Notes: generated from the sequence alone by a model not told the origin. A DNA stretch of 64,000 nucleotides from Colwellia sp. (GCA_026196955.1 JAPHTO010000037.1:25361-89360); one strand, 5' to 3'. Positions 18,959 to 29,889 are shown, counted from the stretch's first letter. Numbers and translations are program-made.

Positions 18959-20149
18959 CTAAACCGCTTGACCACATGCCCAGCCACTAGACCAACACCA
19001 CTGAAAATTATACCCTCCTAAATGACCTGTAACATCAACAACTTCACCTATAAAATATAAGCCTTTGCTGTGTTTTGCTTCAAAGGTTTTTGAAGAGAGT
19101 TCGTCGGTATCTACTCCACCTAATGTTACTTCTGCGGTGCGATAGCCTTCGGTGCCGTTGGGTTTGATTTGCCATTCATGAATAGTCTCAGCTAACTGAG
19201 TCATTTCAGTATGGGTTAACTGGTTTACAGCCTTATCTATCACGCTCCCTTCGTTAACTAATACTTCAACAAAGCGTTTTGGCAATAGTGTCGCTAATAA
19301 GTTCTTTAAGGACTTGTTAGCTTGGTTTAGGCGCCATTCGTTAAGTAAATCAAGCAAGCTGTGCATAGGTAATAAGTTGATAGTTATCGCTTGTCCAGCA
19401 CGCCAAAATGATGAAATTTGTAATATTGCCGGACCAGATAAGCCTCTATGGGTAAAAAGAATATTCTCGCGAAAACTGTCATTACTTTCGCTGCTGACTA
19501 AGCAATCAATACTAATGCCTGATAGGCCATCAAAACGCTGTTTATCATGATCATGCAGAGTAAAAGGCACTAAAGCGGCAGTGGTAGGTAAAACATGTAA
19601 ACCAAATTGCTCAGCGATTTTATAACCAATGGGTGATGCGCCAAGCTTTGGCATGGTTAAGCCACCAGAAGCCACTACAAGCGCTTGACATTGGTAGGTG
19701 CTGTGGTTGGTATGGATTAAGTAGCCAGTGTCATTTTTGGTGACGCTAAGCACCTCAGTACGCATGTTTATAGTGACGCCAGCCCAGTCGCACTCGGTTA
19801 ATAGCACATCAAGAATATCTTGAGCGCTATGATCACAGAATAATTGCCCTAAGGTTTTGTGGTGATAGTCTACCCCGTGGCGATCAACTAACTCAATAAA
19901 GTCGTCAGCTGTGTAGCGACTGAGAGCCGATTTAACAAAGTGAGGATTTTGACAAATATAATTGCTAGGCTGTGCATTTTGGTTGGTAAAGTTACAACGA
20001 CCACCGCCACTGATTAAAATTTTTCGACCGGGCTTTTTACCCATATCGATAACCGTGACATTTTTGCCTCGATAACCGGCGCTTGCAGCACACATTAATC
20101 CAGCTGCGCCTGCGCCAATAATTAACACATCAGTGGTGGTTAAGGTCAT
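18959..20149 (-). CDS. yhiN: HI0933/YhiN-family FAD flavoprotein
   Basis: A 396-residue flavoprotein of the BaiN/HI0933 family (NAD(P)/FAD-dependent oxidoreductase fold). It has an N-terminal dinucleotide-binding GAGAAGLMCA (residues 12-21), then the family hallmark GKKPGRKILISGGGRCNFTN (about 37-56). A C-terminal GGYNFQWCWSSG segment closes the FAD site. The physiological substrate is unknown. It begins 3 bp after the ftnA stop, so the two genes are probably one transcript. Confidence 0.93.
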   Translation of the reverse strand: MTLTTTDVLIIGAGAAGLMCAASAGYRGKNVTVIDMGKKPGRKILISGGGRCNFTNQNAQPSNYICQNPHFVKSALSRYTADDFIELVDRHGVDYHHKTLGQLFCDHSAQDILDVLLTECDWAGVTINMRTEVLSVTKNDTGYLIHTNHSTYQCQALVVASGGLTMPKLGASPIGYKIAEQFGLHVLPTTAALVPFTLHDHDKQRFDGLSGISIDCLVSSESNDSFRENILFTHRGLSGPAILQISSFWRAGQAITINLLPMHSLLDLLNEWRLNQANKSLKNLLATLLPKRFVEVLVNEGSVIDKAVNQLTHTEMTQLAETIHEWQIKPNGTEGYRTAEVTLGGVDTDELSSKTFEAKHSKGLYFIGEVVDVTGHLGGYNFQWCWSSGWACGQAV

Positions 20150-20152
20150 TAC

Positions 20153-20680
20153 TTAGGCTTGAGAGTCTGTCATTATGCTACTTGAGCCATTTTTTGCCAT
20201 TTCAGCAAGATCTTTATCAACAAAAAATAAAGCATGGCCGTCGTGACCGACTAAATTGATTTTATCTAAGATGCTTTTAAATAATGTTTCTTCTTCGTGT
20301 TGCTCAGAAACATACCATTGTAAAAAGTTGAAGGTTGAATAGTCTTGGTTTGTGAAAGCTTGATGAGCAAGGGCGTTAATGCGCTCAGTGATCTCACATT
20401 CGTGCTCATAAGTCTTTTCAAAAACATCCGCTAAAGAGTCAAACTCGTGAGGTGGCGCTTGGATAGTACCTAAAATAGGTAAAGCACCTGTTTCACTTAC
20501 ATAGGTGAAGAGGCGTGTCATGTGATCCATTTCTTCAGCGGCATGTTTACGCATAAACTCTGCAGCACCTTCAAAGCCTTTTTCTTCACACCATGCACTC
20601 ATTTGCAAGTAAAGATTTGACGAATAAAATTCAAGGTTAATTTGGTGGTTAAGTTGTTCTACCATTGTCGCTTTTAACAT
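20153..20680 (-). CDS. ftnA: non-heme ferritin FtnA
   Basis: Iron-storage protein that oxidises Fe2+ and stores it inside a 24-subunit shell in the cytoplasm. 175 residues. Ferroxidase ligands are in the expected places: Glu17, Glu50, His53, a Glu near 94 ([10 protein letters not shown]) and Gln in SEQHEEE. The C-terminal tail is short and polar. First gene of a pair with yhiN. Confidence 0.95.
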   Translation of the reverse strand: MLKATMVEQLNHQINLEFYSSNLYLQMSAWCEEKGFEGAAEFMRKHAAEEMDHMTRLFTYVSETGALPILGTIQAPPHEFDSLADVFEKTYEHECEITERINALAHQAFTNQDYSTFNFLQWYVSEQHEEETLFKSILDKINLVGHDGHALFFVDKDLAEMAKNGSSSIMTDSQA

Positions 20681-20761
20681 GATTAAGCCTGTTAATAATA
20701 AGAAGTAGCAGGATCTTGCCTTGGTCTGGGTGAATATTCAAGCCATTAAGGTAAAAGATAA

Positions 20762-20929
20762 CTATTTTTTGTCTAGGGTGACTTCAATAGTTTGGCTATT
20801 ACCGGCAAACCATTTTTGCACATAAATTGAGCCAAGTACGGGAGGCATTCCCTCTTTAGGGACTTCTTTATAGCGAACGCTGTTTTTGTTTTGTTTTTCA
20901 ATTTCAAAAGTGATGGTGGTTTTTGCCAT
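20762..20929 (-). CDS. conserved small protein of unknown function
   Basis: A 55-residue protein beginning MAKTTITFEIEKQ and ending TIEVTLDKK; it looks like a compact all-beta fold. The start at 20929 is preferred over an in-frame ATG at 21070, because it has AGGA just upstream and does not overlap the metallopeptidase gene. Family not recognised by name. It is the last gene of the minus-strand prlC cluster, about 80 bp upstream of the ftnA start. Confidence 0.7.
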   Translation of the reverse strand: MAKTTITFEIEKQNKNSVRYKEVPKEGMPPVLGSIYVQKWFAGNSQTIEVTLDKK

Positions 20930-20976
20930 AATTCCTGAGTCGTCAATTAAAGATAAGTTATTGTATGCGATAAATG

Positions 20977-21486
20977 CTAATAATATATAGCGCCGTAAGC
21001 ATCTATTTGAGTTAAATAAATACGTAAGTCTAACTCTACTTGGTGGTAGTCGCTCATCATATACTGGCATAGCTTGTAAAAAGCTTTGCTGTGATCTTTT
21101 TCTTTTAAATGCGCCAATTCATGAACGACAATCATATTTAAAAATGCTTCAGGTGTTTTTTTAAATAAGCTAGCAATACGTAATTCATTTTTACTTTTTA
21201 ATTTACTACCTTGCACACGAGATACATAGGTATGTAGGCCTAATGCATTGTTGATAATGTGGATTTTATCATCAAATTTTATTTGGCTTAAAGGAGCGGA
21301 TTTCTTTAAGTATTGATTTTTTAAGCTGACAACATAGCTGCGGAGCATTTTGTCATTGCTAATATCATGAGTATCAGGGTACTTGGCTAATAGATATTTA
21401 TTCAAGGTGTTTTGCGCAAGCATTTGTTGTACTTGGCTTTGCACCGCGGGTGAGTATGCAGAAAGATACTTTAACGTACTAGGCAT
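20977..21486 (-). CDS. YgjP/DUF45-like zinc metallopeptidase
   Basis: A 169-residue protein with a gluzincin-type motif HELAHLKEKDH at residues 122-132. His122 and His126 plus His132 are the likely zinc ligands and Glu123 the catalytic base. The arrangement matches the YgjP-like (DUF45, M48-related) domain. No signal peptide, so cytoplasmic. Substrate unknown. It follows rsmJ by 3 bp in a minus-strand operon. Confidence 0.82.
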   Translation of the reverse strand: MPSTLKYLSAYSPAVQSQVQQMLAQNTLNKYLLAKYPDTHDISNDKMLRSYVVSLKNQYLKKSAPLSQIKFDDKIHIINNALGLHTYVSRVQGSKLKSKNELRIASLFKKTPEAFLNMIVVHELAHLKEKDHSKAFYKLCQYMMSDYHQVELDLRIYLTQIDAYGAIYY

Positions 21487-21489
21487 TGG

Positions 21490-22284
21490 TTAGTTTTTAG
21501 GGATAGCGGCATTAACGTAAACATCAAAGCGGTTCTTTTTCATCTTTATGCTCATTGTCGATTTTTTGTCAGCTAAACAAGGTGCATAGCTTGGGCGCTT
21601 TACCACCACGCGGTATTTGGCGAGCTCAAGGGCAGGGTTAAGTAAGTTATCAGCATCTAGATCTTCCCCGACTAACGACTGAAAAACACGCATTTCTTTT
21701 TTTACCGCGGCTGATTTTTCACGGTGTGGATACATAGGATCAAGATAAACTACATCAATGTGATCCGCTAAGTCCATATTATCAATAGAGGAAACATGTA
21801 CAAGCTGCATGCGGTTGGCAATATCGCCAACATCACTGTTGAGTTTTGCTCGTGCTAGACCATCATCAAGTAATGCCGCAACAGCAGGCATACGCTCCAT
21901 TAAGGTTACTTGGCAACCAAGGCTGGCGAGAACAAAAGCATCTCGTCCTAAGCCTGCGGTGGCATCAAGCACATGAGGGGTAAAACCATGTTTTAAGCCT
22001 ATCGCTTTGGCGATATCTTGCCCGCGGCCGCCACCAAATTTTCGTCGGTGAGCACTTGCACCTTCAACAAAGTCGACTTTAATACCAGCCAATTTAGGCT
22101 CATCGAGTTTTATTAACTCCAATGCCTGTTGATTAAACTGTAATAAGAATTGCAGTTGTGGGTACTTGCTTACCGAGGCAGCATCGCCAATATAAGTGAA
22201 CTGCCATTTGTGAGCGACTTTTTTTGCCGCATCACGGTCAATGGTGTCAAGGTAGGCGACGCCGATATGCGTATAGTCAGTCAT
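21490..22284 (-). CDS. rsmJ: 16S rRNA (guanine(1516)-N(2))-methyltransferase RsmJ
   Basis: A 264-residue SAM-dependent methyltransferase. The SAM motif [17 protein letters not shown] is at about residues 104-120, preceded by the RsmJ-specific [15 protein letters not shown]. The catalytic-region motif YLDPMYPHR is near 180-188. Its start overlaps the upstream glycosylase stop by one base (TAATG), showing translational coupling. Confidence 0.95.
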   Translation of the reverse strand: MTDYTHIGVAYLDTIDRDAAKKVAHKWQFTYIGDAASVSKYPQLQFLLQFNQQALELIKLDEPKLAGIKVDFVEGASAHRRKFGGGRGQDIAKAIGLKHGFTPHVLDATAGLGRDAFVLASLGCQVTLMERMPAVAALLDDGLARAKLNSDVGDIANRMQLVHVSSIDNMDLADHIDVVYLDPMYPHREKSAAVKKEMRVFQSLVGEDLDADNLLNPALELAKYRVVVKRPSYAPCLADKKSTMSIKMKKNRFDVYVNAAIPKN

Positions 22285-23000
22285 TAAGCTTGTTGCTCTA
22301 ATTGCACAAAATTATCCCCGCTGGCAAAGGCTATTAAACGGCTTAATTGCATTAAGCTATAGCCTGTTTGAGTTTGAAGATCGTTAAAATAATTTTGCAT
22401 GGCCATTAAGCTTTTTTTACTGTGTAGGCCACCTTCAATAATTTTCTGCCCTCTCAGATAAGCTTCTACATCTGAGCTAAGAATAAAGGTATCCTTGCCT
22501 AATAAACGCAGCACGTTAGGGCCTGTGTTGCCGCCAAGGCGTTGACCGTGCTTTTTTAAATAGGCCCATAAACCAATGATGTCAGTGGTAGGCCAATCGC
22601 TAATAAATTTTGCAAAAGAGCTATTATGTTCAACCTGATGCTCAAAGAGCATTTGGGCATTTGCCTTGATGGTTTTAACCTTGTTGTAATTACGGATGAT
22701 TTTAGGATCGGCAGCTTTTCGTTCAAGCATTTCATCAGGCATCATCAACATTTTTTCTATGTCAAAATTGAAAAAGCTGTCCTCAAAATCAGGCCATTTA
22801 TTTTCAACAACACGCCATACAAAGCCAGATTTAAAGATTTGCTTGGTAAAGGCACTCAACACTCTATCGTCAGTGAGCCTTGATAAAGAAGATGCATCGC
22901 CCATCTCACCATACTTAACCACTAATAAGGCTTCTAATGCTTGCTTACCGCCCTTACGTTGAGCAGCACGCTGATATAAATCATCAAATTTTTCGATCAT
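22284..23000 (-). CDS. DNA-3-methyladenine glycosylase I-like protein
   Basis: A protein of about 238 residues related to 3-methyladenine DNA glycosylase I (Tag) and the HhH-GPD superfamily. Residues [19 protein letters not shown] match the aromatic base-binding region, and [12 protein letters not shown] may carry the acidic residue of the active-site end. It would excise alkylated adenine in base-excision repair. It diverges from classical Tag, and the C-terminal zinc-binding residues are not obvious, so specificity is uncertain. The ATG at 23000 is chosen because the upstream ATG would overlap prlC by 35 bp. Confidence 0.75.
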   Translation of the reverse strand: MIEKFDDLYQRAAQRKGGKQALEALLVVKYGEMGDASSLSRLTDDRVLSAFTKQIFKSGFVWRVVENKWPDFEDSFFNFDIEKMLMMPDEMLERKAADPKIIRNYNKVKTIKANAQMLFEHQVEHNSSFAKFISDWPTTDIIGLWAYLKKHGQRLGGNTGPNVLRLLGKDTFILSSDVEAYLRGQKIIEGGLHSKKSLMAMQNYFNDLQTQTGYSLMQLSRLIAFASGDNFVQLEQQA

Positions 23001-23007
23001 AGTTTTG

Positions 23008-25053
23008 TTATGCCTCAATGCCTGAGTGGCGAAGTAGGGCATCTATCTCAGGTGCACGGCCTCTAAAGGCTGCAAATAGCTCGCTTGGCTCTTCACTGCC
23101 CCCTTTTTCTAAAATATTTGTTAAGAACGACATGCCTGTTTTTGCATTGAAGATACCTTGTTGTTCAAATAAACCAAATGCATCAGCAGATAACACTTCT
23201 GCCCATTTGTAACTGTAATAACCCGCGGCATAACCGCCACCAAAGATATGACCAAAACCATGCTGAAAACGGTTAAAATCGGGCGCTTTAACAACAGCGT
23301 ATTGTTGGCGTACTTGATCTAAAGTTTGTTGAATGTGATCTTCACTGGCGTTGCTCGTGTAGTTAGCGTGCATAGTAAAGTCGAAAATACTAAACTCTAA
23401 TTGACGCAACATTTGCATTGCCGATTGGAAGTTTTTCGCGGCGAGCATCTTATCTAATAACGCTTGTGGTAATGGCTCTCCGGTTTCAAAATGACCAGAA
23501 ATAAAGGCTAAAGCTTCATCTTGCCAGCACCAGTTTTCTAAAAATTGGCTAGGTAGCTCAACAGCATCCCAAGGAACACCATTGATCCCTGCAACTGAGC
23601 TCGCTTCAACCTGAGTAAGCATATGGTGAATGCCGTGTCCAAATTCATGGAATAAAGTCACCACTTCATCGTGGGTAAATAGCGCAGGTTTGTCACCTAC
23701 TGGGCCATTAAAATTACAAGTTAAATAAGCCACAGGGTTTTGGCTGGAGCCATCGGCCATGACATGACGACCAACGCAGTCATCCATCCAAGCACCACCG
23801 CGTTTTTTCTCACGTGCATATAAGTCTAGGTAAAAGCTGCCGCGCAAGGTGCCATTTTTTGCAAACACATCGTAGAATTTGACATCGTTATGCCAAACAT
23901 CAACATCTTGGCGTTGTGTTATGGTTAAACCAAACAGGCGGTGTACAACCTCAAATAGGCCACTAACCACTTTGCTTTCAGGAAAGTACGGGCGTAGTTG
24001 CTCATCAGAAATGGCATAGCGGCTTTGTTTTAGCTTTTCACTGTAATAGGCAAGATCCCATGCTTGTAGTTGAGTTTGAGCGTGCTCACTGGCAGCAAAA
24101 TCGCTTAGCTCTTGAAAATCTTTTTCACCTTGATGTTTTGATTTAAGCGCAAGGTTTTCTAAAAAGGCCATGACTTCGTCAGTGGTATTGGCCATTTTAG
24201 TGGCTAATGAGTGCTGGGCGTAATTATCAAAATCTAGCAAATTAGCTAATTCGTGACGTAGCGCTAATAGCTCGTTCATGATTTCGCTATTATCAAATTC
24301 GCCAGCGTTAGGGCCTTGATCAGAGGCGCGAGTAACAAAAGCGTGGTATAACTTTTCTCTCAGCTCTCGGTTATCACAATACATCATAACGGGTAGATAG
24401 CTAGGGATGTCTAAAGTAAATAAATAGCCTTGCAGCTCTTTACTTGCTGCTAATGCTTGCGCCGCATCAAGGGCACTTTCAGGTAAACCCGCTAATTCAT
24501 TTTTATCGGTAATGTTAATGGTAAAAGCATGAGTTGCATCGAGCACATTGTTACTAAAACTTGAGCTTAACTCGGATAAACGGGTAACAATTTCACCATA
24601 GCGTTTTTTATCTTCATCCTTGAGTGCTATCCCCGATAATTTAAAATCGCGTAGGGCGTTAGTGATTACTTTTTGTTGTGCGGTAGTGAGTGAAGAAAAC
24701 TCATTACTATTTTTAATGCTTTGGTAAGCCTGAAATAAACCTTGGTGCTGACCAACAAAGGTGCCGTATTCAGATAACAACGGTAAACAAGACTCGTAAG
24801 CTTCACGTAATTCATCGGTACTCACTACAGAATTCATGTGAGAAACAGGTGAAAATAACTTTGACAATACATCATCAATGGCATCAATAGGCTCAACTAA
24901 GTTTTGCCAAGTATAGTGCTCGTTCTGGCTTAGCACGTCTGCAATAACGTCTTTACAGTCTTGGATAGCTTGTTCAACAGCGGGTTTTACATGTTCAGGT
25001 TTAATTATAGAAAAAGCAGGCAAGTCGAAGTTTTGCATTAAAGGGTTAGTCAT
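23008..25053 (-). CDS. prlC: oligopeptidase A
   Basis: A cytoplasmic M3-family zinc oligopeptidase of about 681 residues that degrades peptides, including cleaved signal peptides. The HExxH motif appears as FHEFGHGIHH near residue 468, followed by GVPWDAVELPSQFLENW with the third ligand Glu. It starts the minus-strand operon prlC, glycosylase, rsmJ, metallopeptidase, small protein. I use the ATG at 25053 (MTNPLMQNF) rather than the in-frame GTG nine bases upstream. Confidence 0.96.
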   Translation of the reverse strand: MTNPLMQNFDLPAFSIIKPEHVKPAVEQAIQDCKDVIADVLSQNEHYTWQNLVEPIDAIDDVLSKLFSPVSHMNSVVSTDELREAYESCLPLLSEYGTFVGQHQGLFQAYQSIKNSNEFSSLTTAQQKVITNALRDFKLSGIALKDEDKKRYGEIVTRLSELSSSFSNNVLDATHAFTINITDKNELAGLPESALDAAQALAASKELQGYLFTLDIPSYLPVMMYCDNRELREKLYHAFVTRASDQGPNAGEFDNSEIMNELLALRHELANLLDFDNYAQHSLATKMANTTDEVMAFLENLALKSKHQGEKDFQELSDFAASEHAQTQLQAWDLAYYSEKLKQSRYAISDEQLRPYFPESKVVSGLFEVVHRLFGLTITQRQDVDVWHNDVKFYDVFAKNGTLRGSFYLDLYAREKKRGGAWMDDCVGRHVMADGSSQNPVAYLTCNFNGPVGDKPALFTHDEVVTLFHEFGHGIHHMLTQVEASSVAGINGVPWDAVELPSQFLENWCWQDEALAFISGHFETGEPLPQALLDKMLAAKNFQSAMQMLRQLEFSIFDFTMHANYTSNASEDHIQQTLDQVRQQYAVVKAPDFNRFQHGFGHIFGGGYAAGYYSYKWAEVLSADAFGLFEQQGIFNAKTGMSFLTNILEKGGSEEPSELFAAFRGRAPEIDALLRHSGIEA

Positions 25054-25230
25054 AATAAGCACAAGTCAATGAATAATAATCTAGATGTAATGGCTACAAG
25101 GGGATTATTCAAGGGAAGAGGCTCTTGCAAGTGAAAAATTTTATAGGTTAATGGGCAGCTTATTTTTAGAGCTGTTATACTTTATCAATGTTTTGTTGTA
25201 GTGAAACCCTTTCGTTAAGGTTGTAATGGT

Positions 25231-28200
25231 TTGGTACGCGTTAATTTCTGGAAAATATCGCAACTATTTGTGCTTCTTGCTTTATTTAGTCTTAAATTAC
25301 AGGCTGAAGATAATAGTAGCGTTAAAAACTTATACTTAGAGCATATATCTGTTAAGGAGGGCCTTTCCCAAGGCACGGTCAACAGTGTTTTAGCCAGCCG
25401 CAGTGGTTTTATATGGCTTGCTACTGATAATGGCCTTAATATCTATGACGGTTACACAATAAAGCAACTGCCAGGACCAAATAATCGTTTTATTGATGAA
25501 AGTATATATTTGGTAAAACAAGACAGCCAGGGTGGCGTTTGGATAAATGTTGATGATGGCCTGTATCGATTTCAACCGAAAAACAATCAATATCAGCAAG
25601 TTTTTCAAAGTGACGAAGAGCATTATGTTGTAGATGTTGTCGAGGGAACAAACAGCAAAAATGATAATGGCTATTGGATTGCTACCGCCAAAACCATCGG
25701 CTTTTATTTGCCAGATAAAGAGCAATTTCAAAACACCTTAGACTTATCAAAAGAGTTACTCGATAAAAATATTATCTATCAAATAAAATACCATCAGCAG
25801 ATATTGTATGTTGCTACGCGCATAGGAGTGTATGCCTATAATGTCAATACAGCACAATGGCGAAAGCTTCCTAGCTTAGCAAAAATTAATACACAAGATA
25901 GTTTCAATTTAGTAGAAGCCAGCAAAAGCTATGCTTTATATATTTGTGAACAAAATAATTTATATATAGGCACAAATGATGGTGTTTTTAGTGTCAACGT
26001 TAAGAATATGGATAAATATATTCAAGAAGAAAAACCATTATCAAACTATAAGCAAATAGTAAATGAAGTCTCTGTTTGGCAATTCATGTATGAAGAGGAA
26101 CAGCTTTATATTGCCAGTAATAAAGGTTTGCACAAAGTTGATGTGGCGACTCAACAGGCTAGTTTTTTATTTGGTTTTAGCGACTATTTTGACAATATTT
26201 CTGATAACACCGTTAAATCCTTAGCACGAGATAATAGTGGCGTTTTTTGGTTAGGATCAGAAACTTCAGGTGTTTACTTGTGGGATCCAAGCCGCGAGTT
26301 AATTAGCAATTATCGCTATCAAAAAAATGCTAAAAATAGCTTAAGCCATAATGCAGTGTGGGCTTTACAATCCCATAGCGATGATCCGCAAAAATTTTGG
26401 GTAGGTACTAGTCAGGGATTAAACTTAGTTGATAAGGCTAAAGGCACTGTTGAACAATATATGTTGACAGAAAGTGATAAAAGCCAATTTACTGAAAATC
26501 ATATTTTTAATATTTTTAACTACGGTAAAAACAGCTTATTACTGTCAACGTCAAAAGGGATTTTTCGCTATGATACTCGCTTGAAACAGGTTACTCGATT
26601 GTCTTTTAGCGATGAAGTCGATGAAATTTTAGCTAAAGATCACTATGCCGTGCACATGCAAGCCCAGCGTTATCTTTGGCTAGTCTATGAAGAAAAAGCT
26701 TCCTTGGTTGATTTGCAAACAGGGGAAATTGACACATTATCTGATATTGCTTCAGTGGTACCATTAAAGAAAATTTATAGTTTTCTCGGTTTGCTTCCCA
26801 ACAGTCAAACCATGCTCTTTACCACCAATGATAGCCTGTGGGGATATGACTTAGATACAAAAGCCGTTAAGCGCCTTTATCAACATCCTGACATTGTTGC
26901 TAGTCAGTGGGGCTCGTTTGATAATTGGATTATTGATAAAAATAATGTTTTTTGGTTAAGCTACCCAACTGAAGGTTTGGTAGGCTTAGCGTTACCTTCA
27001 TTTAAGCCAAAATATTTTTATCACAGCAATAATTCTATTATAGATAACAATGTTTATAGCTTAGCGACGGATAATGATGGCGATATCTGGTTTTCGACTC
27101 ATAAAGGGCTATTTTTACTGGATAGCGATAATCAGCATATTCGCCACTTTTCTATTGCTGATGGCTTGCCTGCAATGGAGTTTAATGCCAGCGCGAAACT
27201 TAAATTCAACGATGGACAATTAGCCTATGGCTCTATGGAGGGAGTCAGTGTTTTTAACCCCGTAAGATTAAAAAATAAGTATCCTGATAGCACAATACAG
27301 ATTTATACCACAGGTATTGAGGTGACTTCTCGACAGTTGGACCTACCCTTGCTGATAAACCAGCAAGAAGAGGTGCAATTACAATATGACGATGTTGGCA
27401 TTCGGTTTGACTTCTCGACACTTTCCTATGCAGATACTCAAGAGGTAGAATTTGAATATAAATTGTCGGGTGAAAGTACTGTTACCTACCCAGTGACGAC
27501 GGACAATAGAATTTCATTTCCAAGTTTACCTTCTGGTCAATATATCTTATCGGTTCGTGCTATCTCTCCTGTTTCAGGAGAGTATTCGGCACCTAGACAA
27601 GTAAAGATAAGGGTAAGTTATGCACCCTGGCAGTCACCTTTAGCCTATTTTGTGTATACCTTTATTTTATTTGTTCTCTCCTTTATCTGGCTCTATAGAC
27701 GAAGCTTGCAAAGACAAAGGTTAATTGCAGCCCATGAGGATGTTAAGTATAGAGAGAACCGACTGCAATTAGCATTAGTGGGTAGTAATAGTGAAGTGTG
27801 GGATTGGCAAGCTCACGATAATTTAATGTTTGGTAAGCGCATAGCTCAGGAATTGGACTATGTAGACTTAGCGACGTCACATAGTTTTGAGCAACACGTT
27901 GAGTTAATTCACCCCGATGATATAGAAACATTTTTATCGAGTTGGCGTACCTTTATTGAAGAGAACAACCCCGAAGAAACCTTCTCATGTACATACCGTT
28001 TAAAGCACTCGAAAGGACATTGGCTGTGGTATAAAGATTTAGGAAAAATCGTAAGTGTTGATAAACACAATAAGCCAAGCCGAATTACGGGCTCTTACAC
28101 TAATATCACTAAAACGCGCGCGGAAGAAGTGCGTAGCCAATATTACGGTGAAGCATTTAAGCAAACTAATGACTGGGTGCTTATTGTTAATGAAGATTTT

Positions 28201-29805
28201 ACTCGAGTAACCGCTAATCAATCGTTGAGAGCTGTTTTTGGCTGGCTTGATGAAGATTTTGAATTCAACAGTAATTTAATGGGATTAAGTAAAAGGCGTT
28301 GGCAATTCTTTCTACAATTACTTCCTTCACTCAGTGAAGGTGAACATTGGCGTGGTGAAGAATTAGTGGTTACGGACTCAGGTGATGAGTTTCATGTGCT
28401 GGTAAATATTAATGTGGGCATGAGTCATACTACCAATAGCTTACATTACGTTTGTGTGTTTACTGATATAAGTGCACAAAAAGCAGCTGAAAAAGAGCTA
28501 CGTTATTTGGCTAACTATGATCACCTAACCGATTTGCCAAATCGCAGCTTATTATTAGAGCGCATTAAACATGCTATAGAATCGTCAAAACGTAAAAACA
28601 CTTCAATTGCTTTATTCTTTATTGATTTAGATAGATTCAAGCAGGTAAATGATTCTTTGGGTCATGATTGCGGAGACCTATTATTGATTGAAGTAACCCG
28701 TCGTTTATCTGAGTTACTGCGAGTTGACGATACTGTCGCCCGTATTGGCGGTGACGAAGTTGTTGTACTGTTAGAGTCATTTCGTGGTGCTAATCAATTA
28801 GGTCAAATTGCTCAAAAAATTATTGCCTCCGTAGAGCAACCTGTGATGTTGCAAGGAAATAAAGTCAGTATTGGTGCAAGCATAGGTATCGCTTTATATC
28901 CCGATGATGCCAGTGATTGTAATGCCTTGTTGAGGCATGCAGACGTTGCCATGTATCATGCAAAACAATTAGGCAGAAACACCTTTCAGTTCTTTACGCC
29001 ACGTATGAACTTTGAAGCTAATGAGCGATTAACAAAAGAGTCTAATGTGAAATTAGCTTATAGCAATAATGAGTTTTTTAATTATTATCAGCCCATTATT
29101 GATGCTCATACAGGTAAAGCGACTGGGTTTGAGCTGTTAATGCGTTGGCAAAGTAGTCAAGGTCTGGTTGCTCCAGCTGGCTTTATTGGCATAGCAGAAG
29201 AGTTGGGCCTGATCATCCCTATGACTGAGGCCGCACTAGAGCGAGGCTTGGTGGATCTTAAAAAATGGCATAAACAGCGTCCTGCTTTGTATTTGTCGGT
29301 TAACTTATCACCACAACATTTTGCTAAAACAAGTTTAGTTTCCTATATTGCTAATTTGTTAGAAGAACATAATTTACCTGCACGCTTGCTTAAAATAGAA
29401 GTCACAGAAAGTGCCTTGCTGTCAGAGCCTGAGCAAGCAATAAAAACGATGCAAGCATTGTCAGAATTGGGTGTTATTTTAGCACTTGATGATTTTGGCA
29501 CTGGCTTTTCTTCACTCTCTTATTTGAAACGATTACCACTTGATATTATCAAAATAGATCGTAGTTTTGTTTCAGGCATAGGTATAGAAAAAACTGATGA
29601 AGCGATTGTTGATGCCACAATCGTTTTGGCAAAACGATTGAACATGCATTGTATTGCTGAAGGTGTTGAAACAACTGAGCAACTTGAATATTTAACAAAT
29701 CGAGATTGCCATTATATTCAAGGTTACTTGTATAGTAAGCCCGTGGATGAAAAAACCATTTGCGACTACTTAAGTGTTAATACAGTCGAGTTAAAAGCAA
29801 CTTAG
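25231..29805 (+). CDS. membrane-anchored propeller sensor with PAS, GGDEF and EAL domains
   Basis: A 1524-residue predicted cyclic-di-GMP enzyme. In order: signal peptide (about 1-25), a periplasmic two-component-regulator-type beta-propeller (about 35-690, many IWLAT.NGL-like repeats), a Y_Y_Y domain, a membrane helix near 802-822, two PAS domains (about 845-1075), GGDEF (about 1090-1245) and EAL (about 1260-1510). The GGDEF signature is GGDEV near 1172, so cyclase activity is doubtful. EAL reads ELL but DDFGTGFSS, KIDRSF and EGVE are intact, so phosphodiesterase activity is plausible. The start is a TTG with TAAGG 10 bp upstream. Divergent from prlC. Confidence 0.9.
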   Translation: MVRVNFWKISQLFVLLALFSLKLQAEDNSSVKNLYLEHISVKEGLSQGTVNSVLASRSGFIWLATDNGLNIYDGYTIKQLPGPNNRFIDESIYLVKQDSQGGVWINVDDGLYRFQPKNNQYQQVFQSDEEHYVVDVVEGTNSKNDNGYWIATAKTIGFYLPDKEQFQNTLDLSKELLDKNIIYQIKYHQQILYVATRIGVYAYNVNTAQWRKLPSLAKINTQDSFNLVEASKSYALYICEQNNLYIGTNDGVFSVNVKNMDKYIQEEKPLSNYKQIVNEVSVWQFMYEEEQLYIASNKGLHKVDVATQQASFLFGFSDYFDNISDNTVKSLARDNSGVFWLGSETSGVYLWDPSRELISNYRYQKNAKNSLSHNAVWALQSHSDDPQKFWVGTSQGLNLVDKAKGTVEQYMLTESDKSQFTENHIFNIFNYGKNSLLLSTSKGIFRYDTRLKQVTRLSFSDEVDEILAKDHYAVHMQAQRYLWLVYEEKASLVDLQTGEIDTLSDIASVVPLKKIYSFLGLLPNSQTMLFTTNDSLWGYDLDTKAVKRLYQHPDIVASQWGSFDNWIIDKNNVFWLSYPTEGLVGLALPSFKPKYFYHSNNSIIDNNVYSLATDNDGDIWFSTHKGLFLLDSDNQHIRHFSIADGLPAMEFNASAKLKFNDGQLAYGSMEGVSVFNPVRLKNKYPDSTIQIYTTGIEVTSRQLDLPLLINQQEEVQLQYDDVGIRFDFSTLSYADTQEVEFEYKLSGESTVTYPVTTDNRISFPSLPSGQYILSVRAISPVSGEYSAPRQVKIRVSYAPWQSPLAYFVYTFILFVLSFIWLYRRSLQRQRLIAAHEDVKYRENRLQLALVGSNSEVWDWQAHDNLMFGKRIAQELDYVDLATSHSFEQHVELIHPDDIETFLSSWRTFIEENNPEETFSCTYRLKHSKGHWLWYKDLGKIVSVDKHNKPSRITGSYTNITKTRAEEVRSQYYGEAFKQTNDWVLIVNEDFTRVTANQSLRAVFGWLDEDFEFNSNLMGLSKRRWQFFLQLLPSLSEGEHWRGEELVVTDSGDEFHVLVNINVGMSHTTNSLHYVCVFTDISAQKAAEKELRYLANYDHLTDLPNRSLLLERIKHAIESSKRKNTSIALFFIDLDRFKQVNDSLGHDCGDLLLIEVTRRLSELLRVDDTVARIGGDEVVVLLESFRGANQLGQIAQKIIASVEQPVMLQGNKVSIGASIGIALYPDDASDCNALLRHADVAMYHAKQLGRNTFQFFTPRMNFEANERLTKESNVKLAYSNNEFFNYYQPIIDAHTGKATGFELLMRWQSSQGLVAPAGFIGIAEELGLIIPMTEAALERGLVDLKKWHKQRPALYLSVNLSPQHFAKTSLVSYIANLLEEHNLPARLLKIEVTESALLSEPEQAIKTMQALSELGVILALDDFGTGFSSLSYLKRLPLDIIKIDRSFVSGIGIEKTDEAIVDATIVLAKRLNMHCIAEGVETTEQLEYLTNRDCHYIQGYLYSKPVDEKTICDYLSVNTVELKAT

Positions 29806-29889
29806 TTTTTGGTAACATTAGGCAATAGGTTGAATTATTTGCTTTTGTGCCCATATCTAGCAACACAAACATACTTTTTGGAACATATT

